Part shown: in pieces, positions 31,863 to 42,800 of the stretch | Layout of the letters: every line of letters begins with the position of its first letter | Position numbering within the stretch: the stretch's first letter is position 1 | Source: Chitinophagaceae bacterium | GTDB taxonomy: Bacteria > Bacteroidota > Bacteroidia > Chitinophagales > Chitinophagaceae | DNA length: 64,000 nt | Assembly (NCBI GenBank): GCA_017853575.1 | Contig: JAFMJI010000001.1 | Span: forward strand, 124,001-188,000 | Direction of reading: 5' to 3' | Notes under the pieces: generated by a model | What the model was told of the DNA's origin: nothing | Database searches by the model: none | Seen by the model: the letters and a program-made list of their open reading frames with translations, nothing else | Position numbers and translations under genes: made by a program

Positions 31863-32540
31863 CTATGCTCCTTCAATATTCTCTCCTTGTGCATTCTCAT
31901 CTTCCTGTGACATTTCCCCAGTAGCTTGACCCTCTATCTCACCTTCCATTTCAAAATGTTCTGCATTGACCAATGTTGGTAAAACGATTTGATCTGCAAG
32001 CACTTCACTGATCTTCGGCAGTTCTTCTGCTGTATTGATTCCGAAATAGTCCATGAAGTGTCGAGATGTTGCGTAAATCAGGGGTTTGCCAACCATTTGC
32101 TCATTTCTTCCGGAGATGATGATCAATTCTTTTTCCAACAGCTTTTGGATAGAATAATCACAGTTTACGCCTCTGATCGCCTCAATTTCAGATTTGGTGA
32201 TTGGTTGTTTGTATGCAATGATGGCAAGTGTTTCTAATGCAGCCGTAGACAATCTCTTTAAGAATTTATCACCATTCAGTTGTGCAATGGTAGTATGAAA
32301 TTCTTTTTTTGTGAGGAATTGCCATCCGCCACCACTTTGCCTTAATTCAAAGGGATAGAATGAAGAGTTATATTTTTCATTGATTCCATCAATACATGTT
32401 TCTACCTGATCCAAGGTTACTTTATCATCCATGAATCCGAATGCATTGTTGATCAATTCGATGATTTCTACCGCAGTCAACGGTTTTTCACTCGCAAAAA
32501 TCAGTGCCTCTACATGATTGATAAGATTGGCTATTTCCAT
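31863..32540 (-). CDS. scpB: Segregation and condensation protein ScpB
   Basis: 225 residues. Two winged-helix domains in tandem cover about residues 1-165: INHVEALIFASEKPLTAVEI, GWQFLTKKEF, then ALETLAIIAYKQPITKSEIEAIRGVNCDYSIQKLLEKELI, the most conserved ScpB block. The C-terminal 35 residues are acidic and Gln-rich, as is common. ScpB binds ScpA and the SMC heads in the condensin-like complex that organises the chromosome; scpA is not in the window. It sits between atpG (62 bp upstream) and lysA (20 bp downstream). TACATTTA, one base off the -7 consensus, lies in the gap to atpG and may give it separate transcription. Confidence 0.94.
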   Translation of the reverse strand: MEIANLINHVEALIFASEKPLTAVEIIELINNAFGFMDDKVTLDQVETCIDGINEKYNSSFYPFELRQSGGGWQFLTKKEFHTTIAQLNGDKFLKRLSTAALETLAIIAYKQPITKSEIEAIRGVNCDYSIQKLLEKELIIISGRNEQMVGKPLIYATSRHFMDYFGINTAEELPKISEVLADQIVLPTLVNAEHFEMEGEIEGQATGEMSQEDENAQGENIEGA

Positions 32541-32602
32541 TCGATATTAAAAGCTTTTTTAACCCTTTCAGGGTGGTAAATGTAAGGGAATATCACGAGA
32601 TC

Positions 32603-33490
32603 TTAACCTTGTAAAGCAGCAGCACCACTCACGATTTCAGTGAGCTCCGTTGTGATGGCAGCCTGCCTTGCACGGTTGTAAGAAATCTTCAGGGTCTTGA
32701 GCAATTCATTTGCATTTTCTGATGCTTTGTCCATAGCTGTCATACGCGCACCATGCTCTGATGCATTTCCATCAAGTACTGCTTTATAAAGTTGTGTATT
32801 CAAAATTTTTGGCATCAACTCTGCAATCAGAATTTCCTTAGCGGGTTCAAAAATAAAATCTGCTTTCTGAGTCTTTTCGCCGTTTGCATTTTCCTGTTTA
32901 GGGATAGGGAGGAAAGGCTCAGAAACGAATCGCTGTGTTGCAGCATTTTTAAACTCACTGTACACAATTTCAACTGCATCAAATTCTTTGTTTGCGAACG
33001 CTTTGATGGCTTCCTGTGCACAAGCTTGAACACCATCAAATGAAAGCTGAAGGAAAATATCTCTAAAATGTGTATCAACCTTGTATCCTCTTTTCTGGAA
33101 AAACTCTGCGCCTTTTTTACCAATCGCCCAGATGGAGAGGTTTCCATTGCGATGCACTTCACTGTATCGCTCTTGTATAGTTGATAAGGCCGTCTTCTGA
33201 ATATTCGCATTGTATGCACCGCACAAACCACGATCACTTGTGATAACGATCAACAAAACTTTTTTAACAGCTCTAACTTCCGCCAGCGCAATGTTTGCTG
33301 AGCTATCAACGTTGCTAACAATATTGCTGAGCATTTCCTGGAGCTTTTTTGCATAGGGACGCATTTGAATAATAGCGTCCTGTGCACGCCTAAGTTTGGC
33401 TGCACTTACCATTTTCATTGCCTTCGTAATCTGCTGTGTTGATTGGACAGATTTTATCCTGTTCCTAACTTCCTTCAATTGGCCTGCCAT
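32603..33490 (-). CDS. atpG: ATP synthase F1 subunit gamma
   Basis: 295 residues. The rotor stalk subunit of F1F0 ATP synthase. The N-terminal helix LKEVRNRIKSVQSTQQITKAMKMVSAAKLRRAQ (residues 5-37, quoted here in overlapping pieces of the family block), the central SDRGLCGAYNANI and the C-terminal helix SEHGARMTAMDKASENANELL with YNRARQAAITTELTEIVSGAAAL are textbook. No other atp gene is in the window: upstream are GNAT, a trans-sulfuration enzyme and fabH, downstream scpB. Gamma is thus separated from the alpha and beta genes it is usually next to. It has its own TAACTTTG box. Confidence 0.97.
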   Translation of the reverse strand: MAGQLKEVRNRIKSVQSTQQITKAMKMVSAAKLRRAQDAIIQMRPYAKKLQEMLSNIVSNVDSSANIALAEVRAVKKVLLIVITSDRGLCGAYNANIQKTALSTIQERYSEVHRNGNLSIWAIGKKGAEFFQKRGYKVDTHFRDIFLQLSFDGVQACAQEAIKAFANKEFDAVEIVYSEFKNAATQRFVSEPFLPIPKQENANGEKTQKADFIFEPAKEILIAELMPKILNTQLYKAVLDGNASEHGARMTAMDKASENANELLKTLKISYNRARQAAITTELTEIVSGAAALQG

Positions 33491-33509
33491 GGGGCTAAAA
33501 ATTTGAGCG

Positions 33510-33517
33510 CAAAGTTA
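33510..33517 (-). promoter_or_regulatory. Candidate -7 box of atpG (TAACTTTG)
   Basis: Minus-strand TAACTTTG, 19 bp before the atpG ATG, inside the 44-bp gap after the GNAT gene. No TTG at the expected -33 position. Confidence 0.45.
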
Positions 33518-33534
33518 AGTAAATACGACCGAAA

Positions 33535-33993
33535 TCAGTTCAGATCGAGGATAACATTTACCCACTCAGGGTCGAATTGTGCATTGTATTTTTTGTAAAA
33601 CCGGATCGCAGGCTCATTCCATTCCAAAACCTGCCAGGTTATTCGTTTGAATCGCTTTTCCTTGGCCTCTTCTATCAGTTTGTCCATCAACATCTTACCA
33701 ATCCCCTTGCCCCTATATTCAGCAGTGACGATGATGTCTTCCAGGTACATTACCTGACCCTTCCATGTGCTGTACCGAATATAATAAAGTGCAAAGCCCA
33801 CCACTGGCTTTCCATCCAGCTTTTCGTCCTCTACAACAAAAGCCCACCAAACAGGAAAAGGACCGAATCCGGATGCCTCAAAATGTGCAGGATCAACTGT
33901 TACTTCCTGGGGAGCTTTTTCGTAATCTGCCAACTCTTGAATAAGTTTCAGCATGGCAGGTATATCTCTTTTTTCTGCTTTCCTTAAGATCAT
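33535..33993 (-). CDS. GNAT-family N-acetyltransferase
   Basis: 152 residues, one GNAT fold. Acetyl-CoA binding is seen in VTAEYRGKGIGKMLMDKLIEEA (the R-G-x-G-I-G loop near residues 94-99), preceded by the strand MYLEDIIV; the end is WNEPAIRFYKKYNAQFDPEWV. The N-terminus ILRKAEKRDIPAMLKLIQELADYEK and the overall length match the diamine/spermidine acetyltransferase-like (SAT) group, though the acceptor is not certain. Its ATG overlaps the stop of the trans-sulfuration enzyme (ATGA), so it follows fabH and that enzyme in one operon. Confidence 0.9.
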   Translation of the reverse strand: MILRKAEKRDIPAMLKLIQELADYEKAPQEVTVDPAHFEASGFGPFPVWWAFVVEDEKLDGKPVVGFALYYIRYSTWKGQVMYLEDIIVTAEYRGKGIGKMLMDKLIEEAKEKRFKRITWQVLEWNEPAIRFYKKYNAQFDPEWVNVILDLN

Positions 33994-35213
33994 CGCAGGG
34001 CTTGTTCAAAGTCGTTCAAAATATCATCCCTATTTTCAATTCCAACACTAAGTCTGATCAATCCATCGGTTATTCCATATTCAAGTCTGTTTTCTTTTGG
34101 TATACTTGAATGCGACATGGATGCTGGGTGAGAGAGCAAGGTGTCACATGTGCCCAAGGAAACTGTTCTTGTACACATCTGTAACTTGTTCATGAATTTT
34201 ACTCCTGCTTCAAATCCACCTTTTAGCTCAAAACTCATCATGGCACCAGGATGAGTCATTTGTTTTTGAGAAACAAGAAAATCCGGATGTGATGAGAGTC
34301 CGTTATAATTTACCTGTTGAATGGCAGGATGTGCCGCCAGAAAATTTGCAACGCTCATAGCATTCTCACAATGACTTTGCATCCTCAATTCCAATGTTTT
34401 CATTCCATTGATCAACAAAAATGCTTCAAAAGCATTGCTGTTTCCACCCAACAAGCGGTGTGTTTTGGTGGCCCTTGTTCTCATGAATTCAAGATCTGTT
34501 CCAATCAAAACTCCGCCAATGGCAGTACCATGACCATTTAGAAATTTTGTTGTGCTATGAAGCACGAAATCAATTCCGTGTTTGAATGGTTGTTGTAAAT
34601 ATGGAGTTGCAAATGTGTTGTCACAAGCAGTTATTTTTCCATATTTTTTCGCAAGCTCAGACAATGTTTGTAAATCAACACACTGAAGTGTAGGATTGGC
34701 GGGGGTTTCGAGATAAATCAACTTGATTGCATTATCTTCTTTTAGGTATTTTTCTGCCAATTGAATATCTCTGAGATCTACAATAATGGAGGACAACTCC
34801 AATGGCTCCAACAATGATTTCATGTAATCTTGTGTGCCACTGTAAAGAGAATAATGTGTAAGAATTTTATCCCCCTTTTTTAAAGTTGCCAACAAAAGAG
34901 AACTGATGGCTGCCATACCAGAGGCATGTAAGATTGCTTTTGCTTCAAGCGGACTGCCATTTTTTTGCAATCCAAAGGTTTCCATCGCAGCAATTTTTTC
35001 TTCTGCTTCATTCATTGTTGGATTACCCCATCTTGAGTAGATATATCCTTTTTCTTGTCCGGAAAATCTTCTGCTACCCTGTTCAGCTTCATCATATACA
35101 TAAGTAGATGATGCATAAATGGGTGTAAGGTGCGCATACATGGGATCAGGATGTTGGCCAGCATGAATTGCGAGAGAGCTGAAACCTTTGTAAACTTTAT
35201 TATTTCCAGACAT
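33990..35213 (-). CDS. Cys/Met-metabolism PLP enzyme (cystathionine gamma-synthase/methionine gamma-lyase family)
   Basis: 407 residues. Fold-type I trans-sulfuration enzyme. Recognised by PIYASSTYVYD, YSRWGNPTMNEAEEKIAAME (the Arg and Tyr that contact the neighbouring subunit's phosphate), the cofactor lysine in LHSTTKFLNGHGTAIGGVL (Lys near residue 218), ETPANPTLQCVDL, DNTFATPYLQQP, and LIRLSVGIENRDDILNDFEQAL at the end. These motifs do not separate cystathionine gamma-synthase, cystathionine lyases, O-acetylhomoserine sulfhydrylase and methionine gamma-lyase, so only a family-level call is made. It starts five bases after the fabH stop and is coupled to GNAT. Confidence 0.9.
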   Translation of the reverse strand: MSGNNKVYKGFSSLAIHAGQHPDPMYAHLTPIYASSTYVYDEAEQGSRRFSGQEKGYIYSRWGNPTMNEAEEKIAAMETFGLQKNGSPLEAKAILHASGMAAISSLLLATLKKGDKILTHYSLYSGTQDYMKSLLEPLELSSIIVDLRDIQLAEKYLKEDNAIKLIYLETPANPTLQCVDLQTLSELAKKYGKITACDNTFATPYLQQPFKHGIDFVLHSTTKFLNGHGTAIGGVLIGTDLEFMRTRATKTHRLLGGNSNAFEAFLLINGMKTLELRMQSHCENAMSVANFLAAHPAIQQVNYNGLSSHPDFLVSQKQMTHPGAMMSFELKGGFEAGVKFMNKLQMCTRTVSLGTCDTLLSHPASMSHSSIPKENRLEYGITDGLIRLSVGIENRDDILNDFEQALR

Positions 35214-35218
35214 GATGA

Positions 35219-36211
35219 TTAATTAATAAACCATTTTACCCAAGTTGCTCCCCAAGTGAAACCACCTCCAAATGCAGCCAGTACAATGTTATCTCCTTTT
35301 TTCAATTTTGATTGAAAATCCCATAAACAAAGTGGAATGGTTGCAGCGGTTGTATTTCCATAGCGTTGGATGTTCAACATAACTTTTTCATCTGAGAGCC
35401 CCATCCTTCTGGCGGTTGCATCTATGATACGCTTATTTGCCTGATGAGGCACAAGCCAGGCAATGTCTTCAGACTTCAAATGATTTTTTTCCATGAGTTC
35501 ATAGCTCACATCAGCCATTCCGGTGACGGCAAATTTGAACACCGGCTGACCATCCTGATAAATAAAATGTTCCTTTCTGGCAACCGTTTCTGCAGATGGA
35601 GGATTGAGTGAACCGCCTGCTTTCATATGCAAATATTTTCCTCCACTTCCATCGCTCTTCAAGATGCTGTCCAGAACACCAAACCCTTCGGTATTGGGTT
35701 CAAGCAAAACTGCTCCTGCCCCATCACCAAATAGAATGCAGGTGGTTCGATCAGTATAATCAACAATTGAGCTCATTTTATCGGCTCCAACAACTACCAC
35801 TTTTTTATAACGGCCACTTTCAATCAAAGAAGCCCCTGTTGTAAGCGCATAAAGAAACCCAGAGCATGCAGCTAGAATATCAAAACCCCATGCATTTTTG
35901 ATTCCCAGTTTATCACAACTCACATTGGCTGTATTAGGGAAAAGCATATCTGGAGTAACTGTTGCAACAATTAAACATTCAATCTCGTTGGGATCGATAC
36001 CGCGCTTTGCACAAAGATCTCTTACCGCTGGAACCACAAGATCTGAAGTAGCCTTTCCCTCACCTCTCAAAATATGCCTTTCGACAATTCCCGTGCGGGT
36101 TCTGATCCATTCATCATTTGTTTCTACCATTTTTTCCAGATCTTCATTGGTAAGCAGGTCTTCTGGCACATATCCACCAACAGAAGTGATTGCAGCAGTG
36201 ATTTTTTGCAT
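35219..36211 (-). CDS. fabH: Beta-ketoacyl-ACP synthase III
   Basis: 330 residues from ATG 36209-36211 ([18 protein letters not shown]). A GTG 18 bp upstream is in frame but overlaps the promoter box, so it is rejected. FabH condenses acetyl-CoA with malonyl-ACP to start fatty-acid synthesis. The catalytic Cys is in [12 protein letters not shown] (near residue 113), His in [12 protein letters not shown] and Asn in [26 protein letters not shown] is the usual N-terminal CoA-binding block. It heads an operon with the trans-sulfuration enzyme and GNAT and is divergent from ruvA. fabD (55 kb) and fabI (right edge) lie elsewhere in the window. Confidence 0.97.
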   Translation of the reverse strand: MQKITAAITSVGGYVPEDLLTNEDLEKMVETNDEWIRTRTGIVERHILRGEGKATSDLVVPAVRDLCAKRGIDPNEIECLIVATVTPDMLFPNTANVSCDKLGIKNAWGFDILAACSGFLYALTTGASLIESGRYKKVVVVGADKMSSIVDYTDRTTCILFGDGAGAVLLEPNTEGFGVLDSILKSDGSGGKYLHMKAGGSLNPPSAETVARKEHFIYQDGQPVFKFAVTGMADVSYELMEKNHLKSEDIAWLVPHQANKRIIDATARRMGLSDEKVMLNIQRYGNTTAATIPLCLWDFQSKLKKGDNIVLAAFGGGFTWGATWVKWFIN

Positions 36212-36228
36212 ATGATTCAATTGGACCA

Positions 36229-36236
36229 CAAATGTA
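36229..36236 (-). promoter_or_regulatory. -7 box of fabH (TACATTTG)
   Basis: Minus-strand TACATTTG, 17 bp before the ATG at 36211. The alternative GTG start would begin on the last base of this box, which is why the ATG is preferred. Confidence 0.5.
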
Positions 36237-36256
36237 ACTATTTTGACGGGTGTTCT

Positions 36257-36264
36257 TATCTTCG
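36257..36264 (+). promoter_or_regulatory. Candidate -7 box of ruvA (TATCTTCG)
   Basis: Plus-strand TATCTTCG, 19 bp before the ruvA ATG, in the 72-bp gap shared with the divergent fabH promoter. Confidence 0.4.
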
Positions 36265-36283
36265 TTACGTATAATAAAACCTC

Positions 36284-36865
36284 ATGATTGCCAGTTTGAC
36301 AGGAACCTATATTTTAAAGACTCCATCCTATGTTCATATGGATGTGCATGGTGTTGGTTATGAGGTACAAATAAGCCTAAACACATTTGCAAAAATTCAG
36401 GATGCACAGCAAGGTACATTGATGACAATTTTGCAAATAAAAGAAGACAGCCATACACTTTTTGGTTTTGCAGATACCACTGAGAAAATACTATTTCAAC
36501 AACTGATCAATGTTAATGGAGTTGGTGCATCAACAGCAAGGATGATGCTCTCCGCCATGCAGCCACATGAGCTGAGCAATGCCATTGCCTCAGGCAATAC
36601 AGGAGCATTGGAAAAGATAAAAGGAATAGGAAGAAAATCAGCCGAGCGAATCATCTTGGAACTGCGTGATAAAATTGTAAAATCAGGTATGGCTCAACCA
36701 TCTCAAGGTTTTGCTCAGCACGGCATCAAGGACGAAGCACTGCAAGCCTTGATCGCACTGGGAATTCCAAGAGCCGCTGCAGAATCAGCCATTAAAAAAT
36801 CATCATTCAATTCCACTGAAGATACCCTTGAATCTCTCATCAAAAAATCCCTTCAACTTATTTGA
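36284..36865 (+). CDS. ruvA: Holliday-junction DNA helicase subunit RuvA
   Basis: 193 residues. RuvA binds four-way junctions as a tetramer and loads RuvB. Domain I is an OB-fold (residues 1-63: [32 protein letters not shown]). Domain II has two helix-hairpin-helix motifs, [19 protein letters not shown] and [31 protein letters not shown]. Domain III (about 145-193) is the three-helix RuvB-binding part ending [17 protein letters not shown]. All are intact. sprA starts 34 bp downstream on the same strand; ruvA-sprA adjacency is known in Bacteroidota. Confidence 0.97.
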   Translation: MIASLTGTYILKTPSYVHMDVHGVGYEVQISLNTFAKIQDAQQGTLMTILQIKEDSHTLFGFADTTEKILFQQLINVNGVGASTARMMLSAMQPHELSNAIASGNTGALEKIKGIGRKSAERIILELRDKIVKSGMAQPSQGFAQHGIKDEALQALIALGIPRAAAESAIKKSSFNSTEDTLESLIKKSLQLI

Positions 36866-36899
36866 TTAGAACTCTACCCAACCAAAGCAGAAGGAAATA

Positions 36900-39800
36900 T
36901 TGAAAAGGTTATCCCATAAGATAACATGTCTGGTGGTCCTCCTCATGTGTGTTGCCTTCGTGCGCGCAGATGGAAAAGGTTTGCACGCTCAAATTAAAAC
37001 GCCTCGCGATTCTGTTCCATTTAATGACTCTTTGCTATACCCGCTACAAGACAGAAGAAGTGATAAGATTTCAATCTCGAAAAAAAATCCATTTGATTTA
37101 AAAGATCCTTCGAACATCAAAGACTCTTTGATATATGATTATAAAACGAAAGAGTATTACATCATTGAAAAAATTGGAAACCGTTATTTTAGAAAACCAA
37201 CTTCGTTGACCTTCGATGAATATCTCAGAATCCAATCAAGAAAAGCTGAGAGAGATTATTTTCAAAAGAGATCAAACACCATCAGCCTCTTAAACAGAAA
37301 GCTTGTCAAGCCACGATTGAACATGGGTGAAGAATTGTTCAACCGACTTTTTGGAACAGGTGTAGTAGATATTCGTCCACAGGGCGAAGTAAACATCACG
37401 ACAGGCTATCAGGGTCAGAACATTAAAAATCCCACACTACCTGAAAGAGCTAGAAGAAATGGAGGGTTGGATTTTGACATGGCGGCCAATTTAAATGTGT
37501 TGGGAAATATTGGAGACAAGATGAAATTTCCCATCAGCTACAATACCCTCTCTACATTTGATTTTGAAAATAAATTAAAACTCGATTATACCGGAGGCGC
37601 TGAAGATGTATTCAAAAAAGTAGAAGTTGGAAACACTTCTTTTGCAACCAAGGGAAGTTTGATTCCAGGTGCACAACAATTGTTTGGAATCAAAACACAA
37701 ATGCAATTTGGAAAATTGTGGCTGACCACTGTATTTGCAAGTCAACGTTCACAACGCCAATCAACTGCTTTCAAAGGAGGGTCAACTTCCATGCCATTTG
37801 AAATCAAAGCAGATGAATACGAAGAGAACCGTCACTTTTTATTGGCGCAACATTTCAGAAGAGAGTTTAACAAAGGGATGAAGAATCTTCCTATTGTGAA
37901 CTCACAAGTTCAATTGCTTCGTTTGGAGGTATGGGTAACCAACAGATATGGAACAACCACCAATGCGAGGGATGTAGTTGGACTGATGGACCTGGGAGAA
38001 GATAAACCTTATCAACAACCCCCGATCATCAATGCCCGTCCGGGTACAACCTACCCTTCAAATCAATCCAATGATCTTTACAGCAAAATCACCAGCAGTC
38101 CAAACAGCCGCAATCCTGCACAGGTAGTGAATTTCATGAACTCCATCGGATTACAGCCTATCAGAGATTTCGAAAAAACCTTTGCAAGAAAATTGGATTC
38201 ATCTCAATATTACTTCAACAGACAGTTGGGATTTATTTCATTGAATGTCACATTACAACCTGATGAAGTATTGGGAGTAGCTTATCAATACACTGTCAAT
38301 GGAAAAGTATTTCAGGTTGGTGAATTCGCACAGGATGTTCCAGTTGATTCAACCAGTGGTGTTTCAAAAATTCTTTTTCTAAAATTATTGAAAGCAACTT
38401 CACAAAGAACATCATTGCCGATTTGGGATTTGATGATGAAGAATGTTTATGCAGTAGGATCAGGACAACTAGAGCGACAGGATTTTCAATTTAATGTCTT
38501 ATATCAAGAACCAGGCGGTGGAGAGAAAAGATATATTACTGAAGGAGATCAGGCAGGCGTGCCCTTGATCACACTGTTAAATCTGGATCGACTTAACAAC
38601 CAGAATGATCCACAACCCGATGGTGTTTTTGATTATGTGGAAGGCTTTACTGTAAACTCCTATCAGAGCCGGGTAATGTTTCCAGTCTTGGAGCCATTCG
38701 GGCATGATTTGGACTTTGCGTTTACAGATAAAACGTTGAGAGAAAAATACCTGTTCTATCCTTTGTATGATACAATCAAAGCAATTGCGCAAACCTATGC
38801 AAACCTGAATAGGTTCATCATGAAAGGAAGCTCAAAATCGTCCGGTGGATCTTCTGGAGAAATTTCTTTGAATGCATTTAATATTCCACAAGGATCGGTT
38901 ACGGTAACATCTGGTGGACAAAAACTTACTGAGAATGTTGACTATACTATTGATTATCTCTCAGGAACACTGCGCATCATAAACAGTTCCATCAAACAAT
39001 CGGGTGTTCCAGTGAATGTTCAATTTGAAAACAATGCAACTTTCGGAGTACAGCAAAGAACATATACTGGATTGAGATGGGATTATCTTTTTAGCGATAA
39101 ATTCTCCATTGGTGGCAATATGGTGAGATTGGGAGAACGTCCATTCTTTACCAAAATGGAATACGGGTCAGATCCAATCAAAAACAGTATGGCAGGTGTA
39201 GACATGTCATACAACAGCGAAGTTCCAAGGCTGAGCAAATGGCTGAGCAAGCTTCCATTTTACGAAGCATCTGGTACATCCAGCATCAATGCATCTGCAG
39301 AGGTGGCACAATTAAAACCAGGTCATGCTCCACAAATAGGAAAAGGCGGTAGCGGATTGGTTTACTTAGATGATTTTGAGGGAACAAAATCAAGTATTGA
39401 TTTACGCTTTCCAATAATTGGATGGACATTGGCTTCAACACCTGCAGGTGCAAAAGACCGATTTGGCAATACCATGTTTCCGGAAGCTACTGCATTTGAT
39501 AACATCGATTATGGAAAGAACAGAGCAAAGCTAGCCTGGTATAACATTGAACCTATCCTTCAAGAAAAAAGAAACCTTAGCAATCCGTTGAGAAGCGATG
39601 TTGAACAACTCTCAGATCCCAGGGTAAGAAGTGTTGGTCAGCAGGAAATTTTTCCTAGAAGAACTCCTGACTTCGGACAAAGCCAGTTGGTTACATTCGA
39701 CATGGCATATTATCCCAAGGAAAGAGGGCCATATAATTATGATGCAGCCAACATTGAAAGCAATGGTGCACTTAAAAACCCCAACAAAAGATGGGGTGGA

Positions 39801-42800
39801 ATTATGCGCAGTGTTGATCAAACAGATTTTGAAACCGCAAACATTGAGTTTATTGATTTTTGGGTACTTGATCCTTTCATAAAAAATACCAACCCTGCAG
39901 GAGGATCTATGTATATCAACCTGGGTAATATTTCTGAGGATATTTTAAAAGACTCCAGAAGATTTTATGAAAATGGATTACCAACACCCACCATACCATC
40001 AAGTGTTGCAACCTCCAATTGGGGAAAGGTTCCATTGAATCCAACACAAATCACCACAGGTTTCAGCAACGAACCCAATGATCGCCCATATCAAGATGTT
40101 GGACTTGATGGTTTGACAGATTCAGCAGAGCTTGTGAAAAGAAAAGAATATTTAAATGACTTAGCAACCCGTTTGGGCGTTGGATCCAATGCATACAAGC
40201 AGGCGTCATCAGATCCATCATCGGATAATTTCAAATATTACAGGGATGCAAGCTATGATCAAGAAGAAGCGGGAATTTTAAAGAGATACAAAAACTTCAA
40301 CAACCCTCAAGGAAATTCGCCTGTTGCAAAAGCAGGTGATGCGTTTGCCTCTGCATTCACATTATATCCAGATGGAGAGGATTTAAACAGAGACAACACA
40401 TTGAATGAAGCAGAAGAATATTTTCAATATAGAATTGACTTAAAGCCATCCGGTGATCCAGTCATGCAGGTTGGAAAAAATTTTATTGCAGATAAGAAAG
40501 TGGTAAATGTAACATTGTCTGATGGTACCAAACAAGACCAGGTTTGGTATCAATTCAGGGTTCCCATCAATGCATATACCAGCAAGGTTGGAGAAATTCC
40601 GGATTTTAAATCGATCCGTTTTATAAGAATGTTTCTAACCGATTTTTCCGATTCAGTTGTATTGCGATTTGCAAAGTTGGAATTGGTAAGAAATAACTGG
40701 AGAAGCTTTGCATATGAACTAGATACAACAGGAACATATATACCAATCAACAAATCAGGTGAGAATACTTTCTTCAATGTTACAGCGGTGAATATTGAAG
40801 AGAATGACAAGAGAGATCCTATTCCATACAGAACACCTCCAGGTATTGAACGGGTCCAAACGTTGAGCAATGGAGGAATCAACATCCTACAAAATGAACA
40901 AGCACTCAGCATGACCGTTTTGAATTTGGAAGAAGGCAGAAGCAGAGCGGTGTTCAAAGGATTTAATCACGACCTAAGACAATACAAGACCATCTCCATG
41001 TTTTATCATGCAGAAAGTTTAAAACAATATGCAAAAATCAATGATGGTGAATTGTATGCAGTTATACGACTTGGTACTGATTACATTAACCACTATTATG
41101 AAATTAAATACCCACTTAAAACAACTCCATTTGGAACATCAGACGAGAAGGTAATTTGGCCAAGTGAAAATGAATTAAACTTTGATTTACAAACGTTGGT
41201 AGATTTAAAAAATGAAAGAAACCTCAAAACAAACAATGCAACTGCTATTTACCGAAAGACCATCAACGGTAAAATTTTCTCCATTTTCGGAAATCCGAAT
41301 CTTGCAGAGATAAAAGGAATCCTCGCAGGCGTTGAAAATCCTAAAAATATAAGTGGCGGAAGACCGTTGAATGCTGAAGTGTGGATCAACGAACTCAGGC
41401 TTTCCGGAATCAATGAAAACAGTGCATGGGCGGCTGTTGGGCAAATGAACATTCAGTTGGCGGATCTTGGATCAGTATCAGTTTCTGCCAACATGCATAC
41501 AGTAGGATTTGGACAATTGGAGCAAAGAGTGAACGAGCGTTTTAGAAATGATTTAAAACAATATGATTTATCGGCAAATCTTCAATTGGGAAAATTATTG
41601 CCGAAGCAATTGGGCTTGGAAATTCCTTTCTTTTTGAATCTTTCAGAAATAGTCAGCTCACCGCAATACGATCCATACGACAGAGATATTCTACTCAAAG
41701 ACAAACTTTCTCTATACAGAAATAAAAGAGACTCCATTACTGCAGATGCAGTTGATTATACAGGTATAAAAACCATCAACTTTACCAATGTAAGGTTTGC
41801 ACAGAGGCAAGACAAAAAAATACATCTGTGGAGCTTATCAAACTTTGATTTTAGTTATTCATTGACACAAACACAACAACACAATCCACTTACCGAAAAC
41901 AATGAAGTAGCAAAGACACAGGGAGGCCTTGGATATAATTTTAATAAACAACCCAAATACATTGAGCCATTTAAAAAGCTTATACCCATTCAAAGCAAAT
42001 GGGTTGACTTTATCAAAAATGTAAACTTCAATTTGATGCCTTCGTTGCTGGGTTTCAGAATTGATACCAGAAGACAATTTGGTGCCATCAGACCTCGCAA
42101 TGTTGGAGGAGGTAAATATAAAATACCTGAAACCTATGATAAATATTTTGTAGTTGACAGAAATTATAATTTGAGGTGGGACCTCACAAAATCATTGAAT
42201 TTCGATTTTCGCGCTACAAACAATTCACGAGTTGATGAACCATTTGGCAGAATCGATACCAAAGCAAAACAAGATTCAATCCTTAGAAATTTTTTAAAGG
42301 GGGGAAGGAACACACTATACAGTCACAATGCAGATTTAACATATAATGTTCCAACCAGCAGTTTTCCGTTACTGGATTGGACCACGCTTAATGTGGCATA
42401 CCGCACTACGTATAATTGGGTCGGAGCTTCAAGGTTGGCAATCAATTTAGGAAATACATTACAGAACAGCAATCAAGCTGGAGCAACCGCAGAATTGAAT
42501 TTCACACAACTCTACAACAAAGTAAGATTTTTAAGAGCCATAGATGGAAGTGGTGCAGCGCCTGCACCGAAACAGCCTAAAGCATCAAGCAAGAAAAAGA
42601 AAACCGAGAAAAAAGATAAAGACGGAAACATTATTGAAGAAAAAGAAAAGCAGGCAAAGGAACAAAAACAGAAAAAAGAAATCATACTAACGGGTGCAGA
42701 AAAAACAATTCTCAGAATCATAACAGCATTGAAAAGAATTGGTGCATCATATAATGAAGGGGGTACAACATTCCTTCCAGGATATAAGGACAGCACACAA

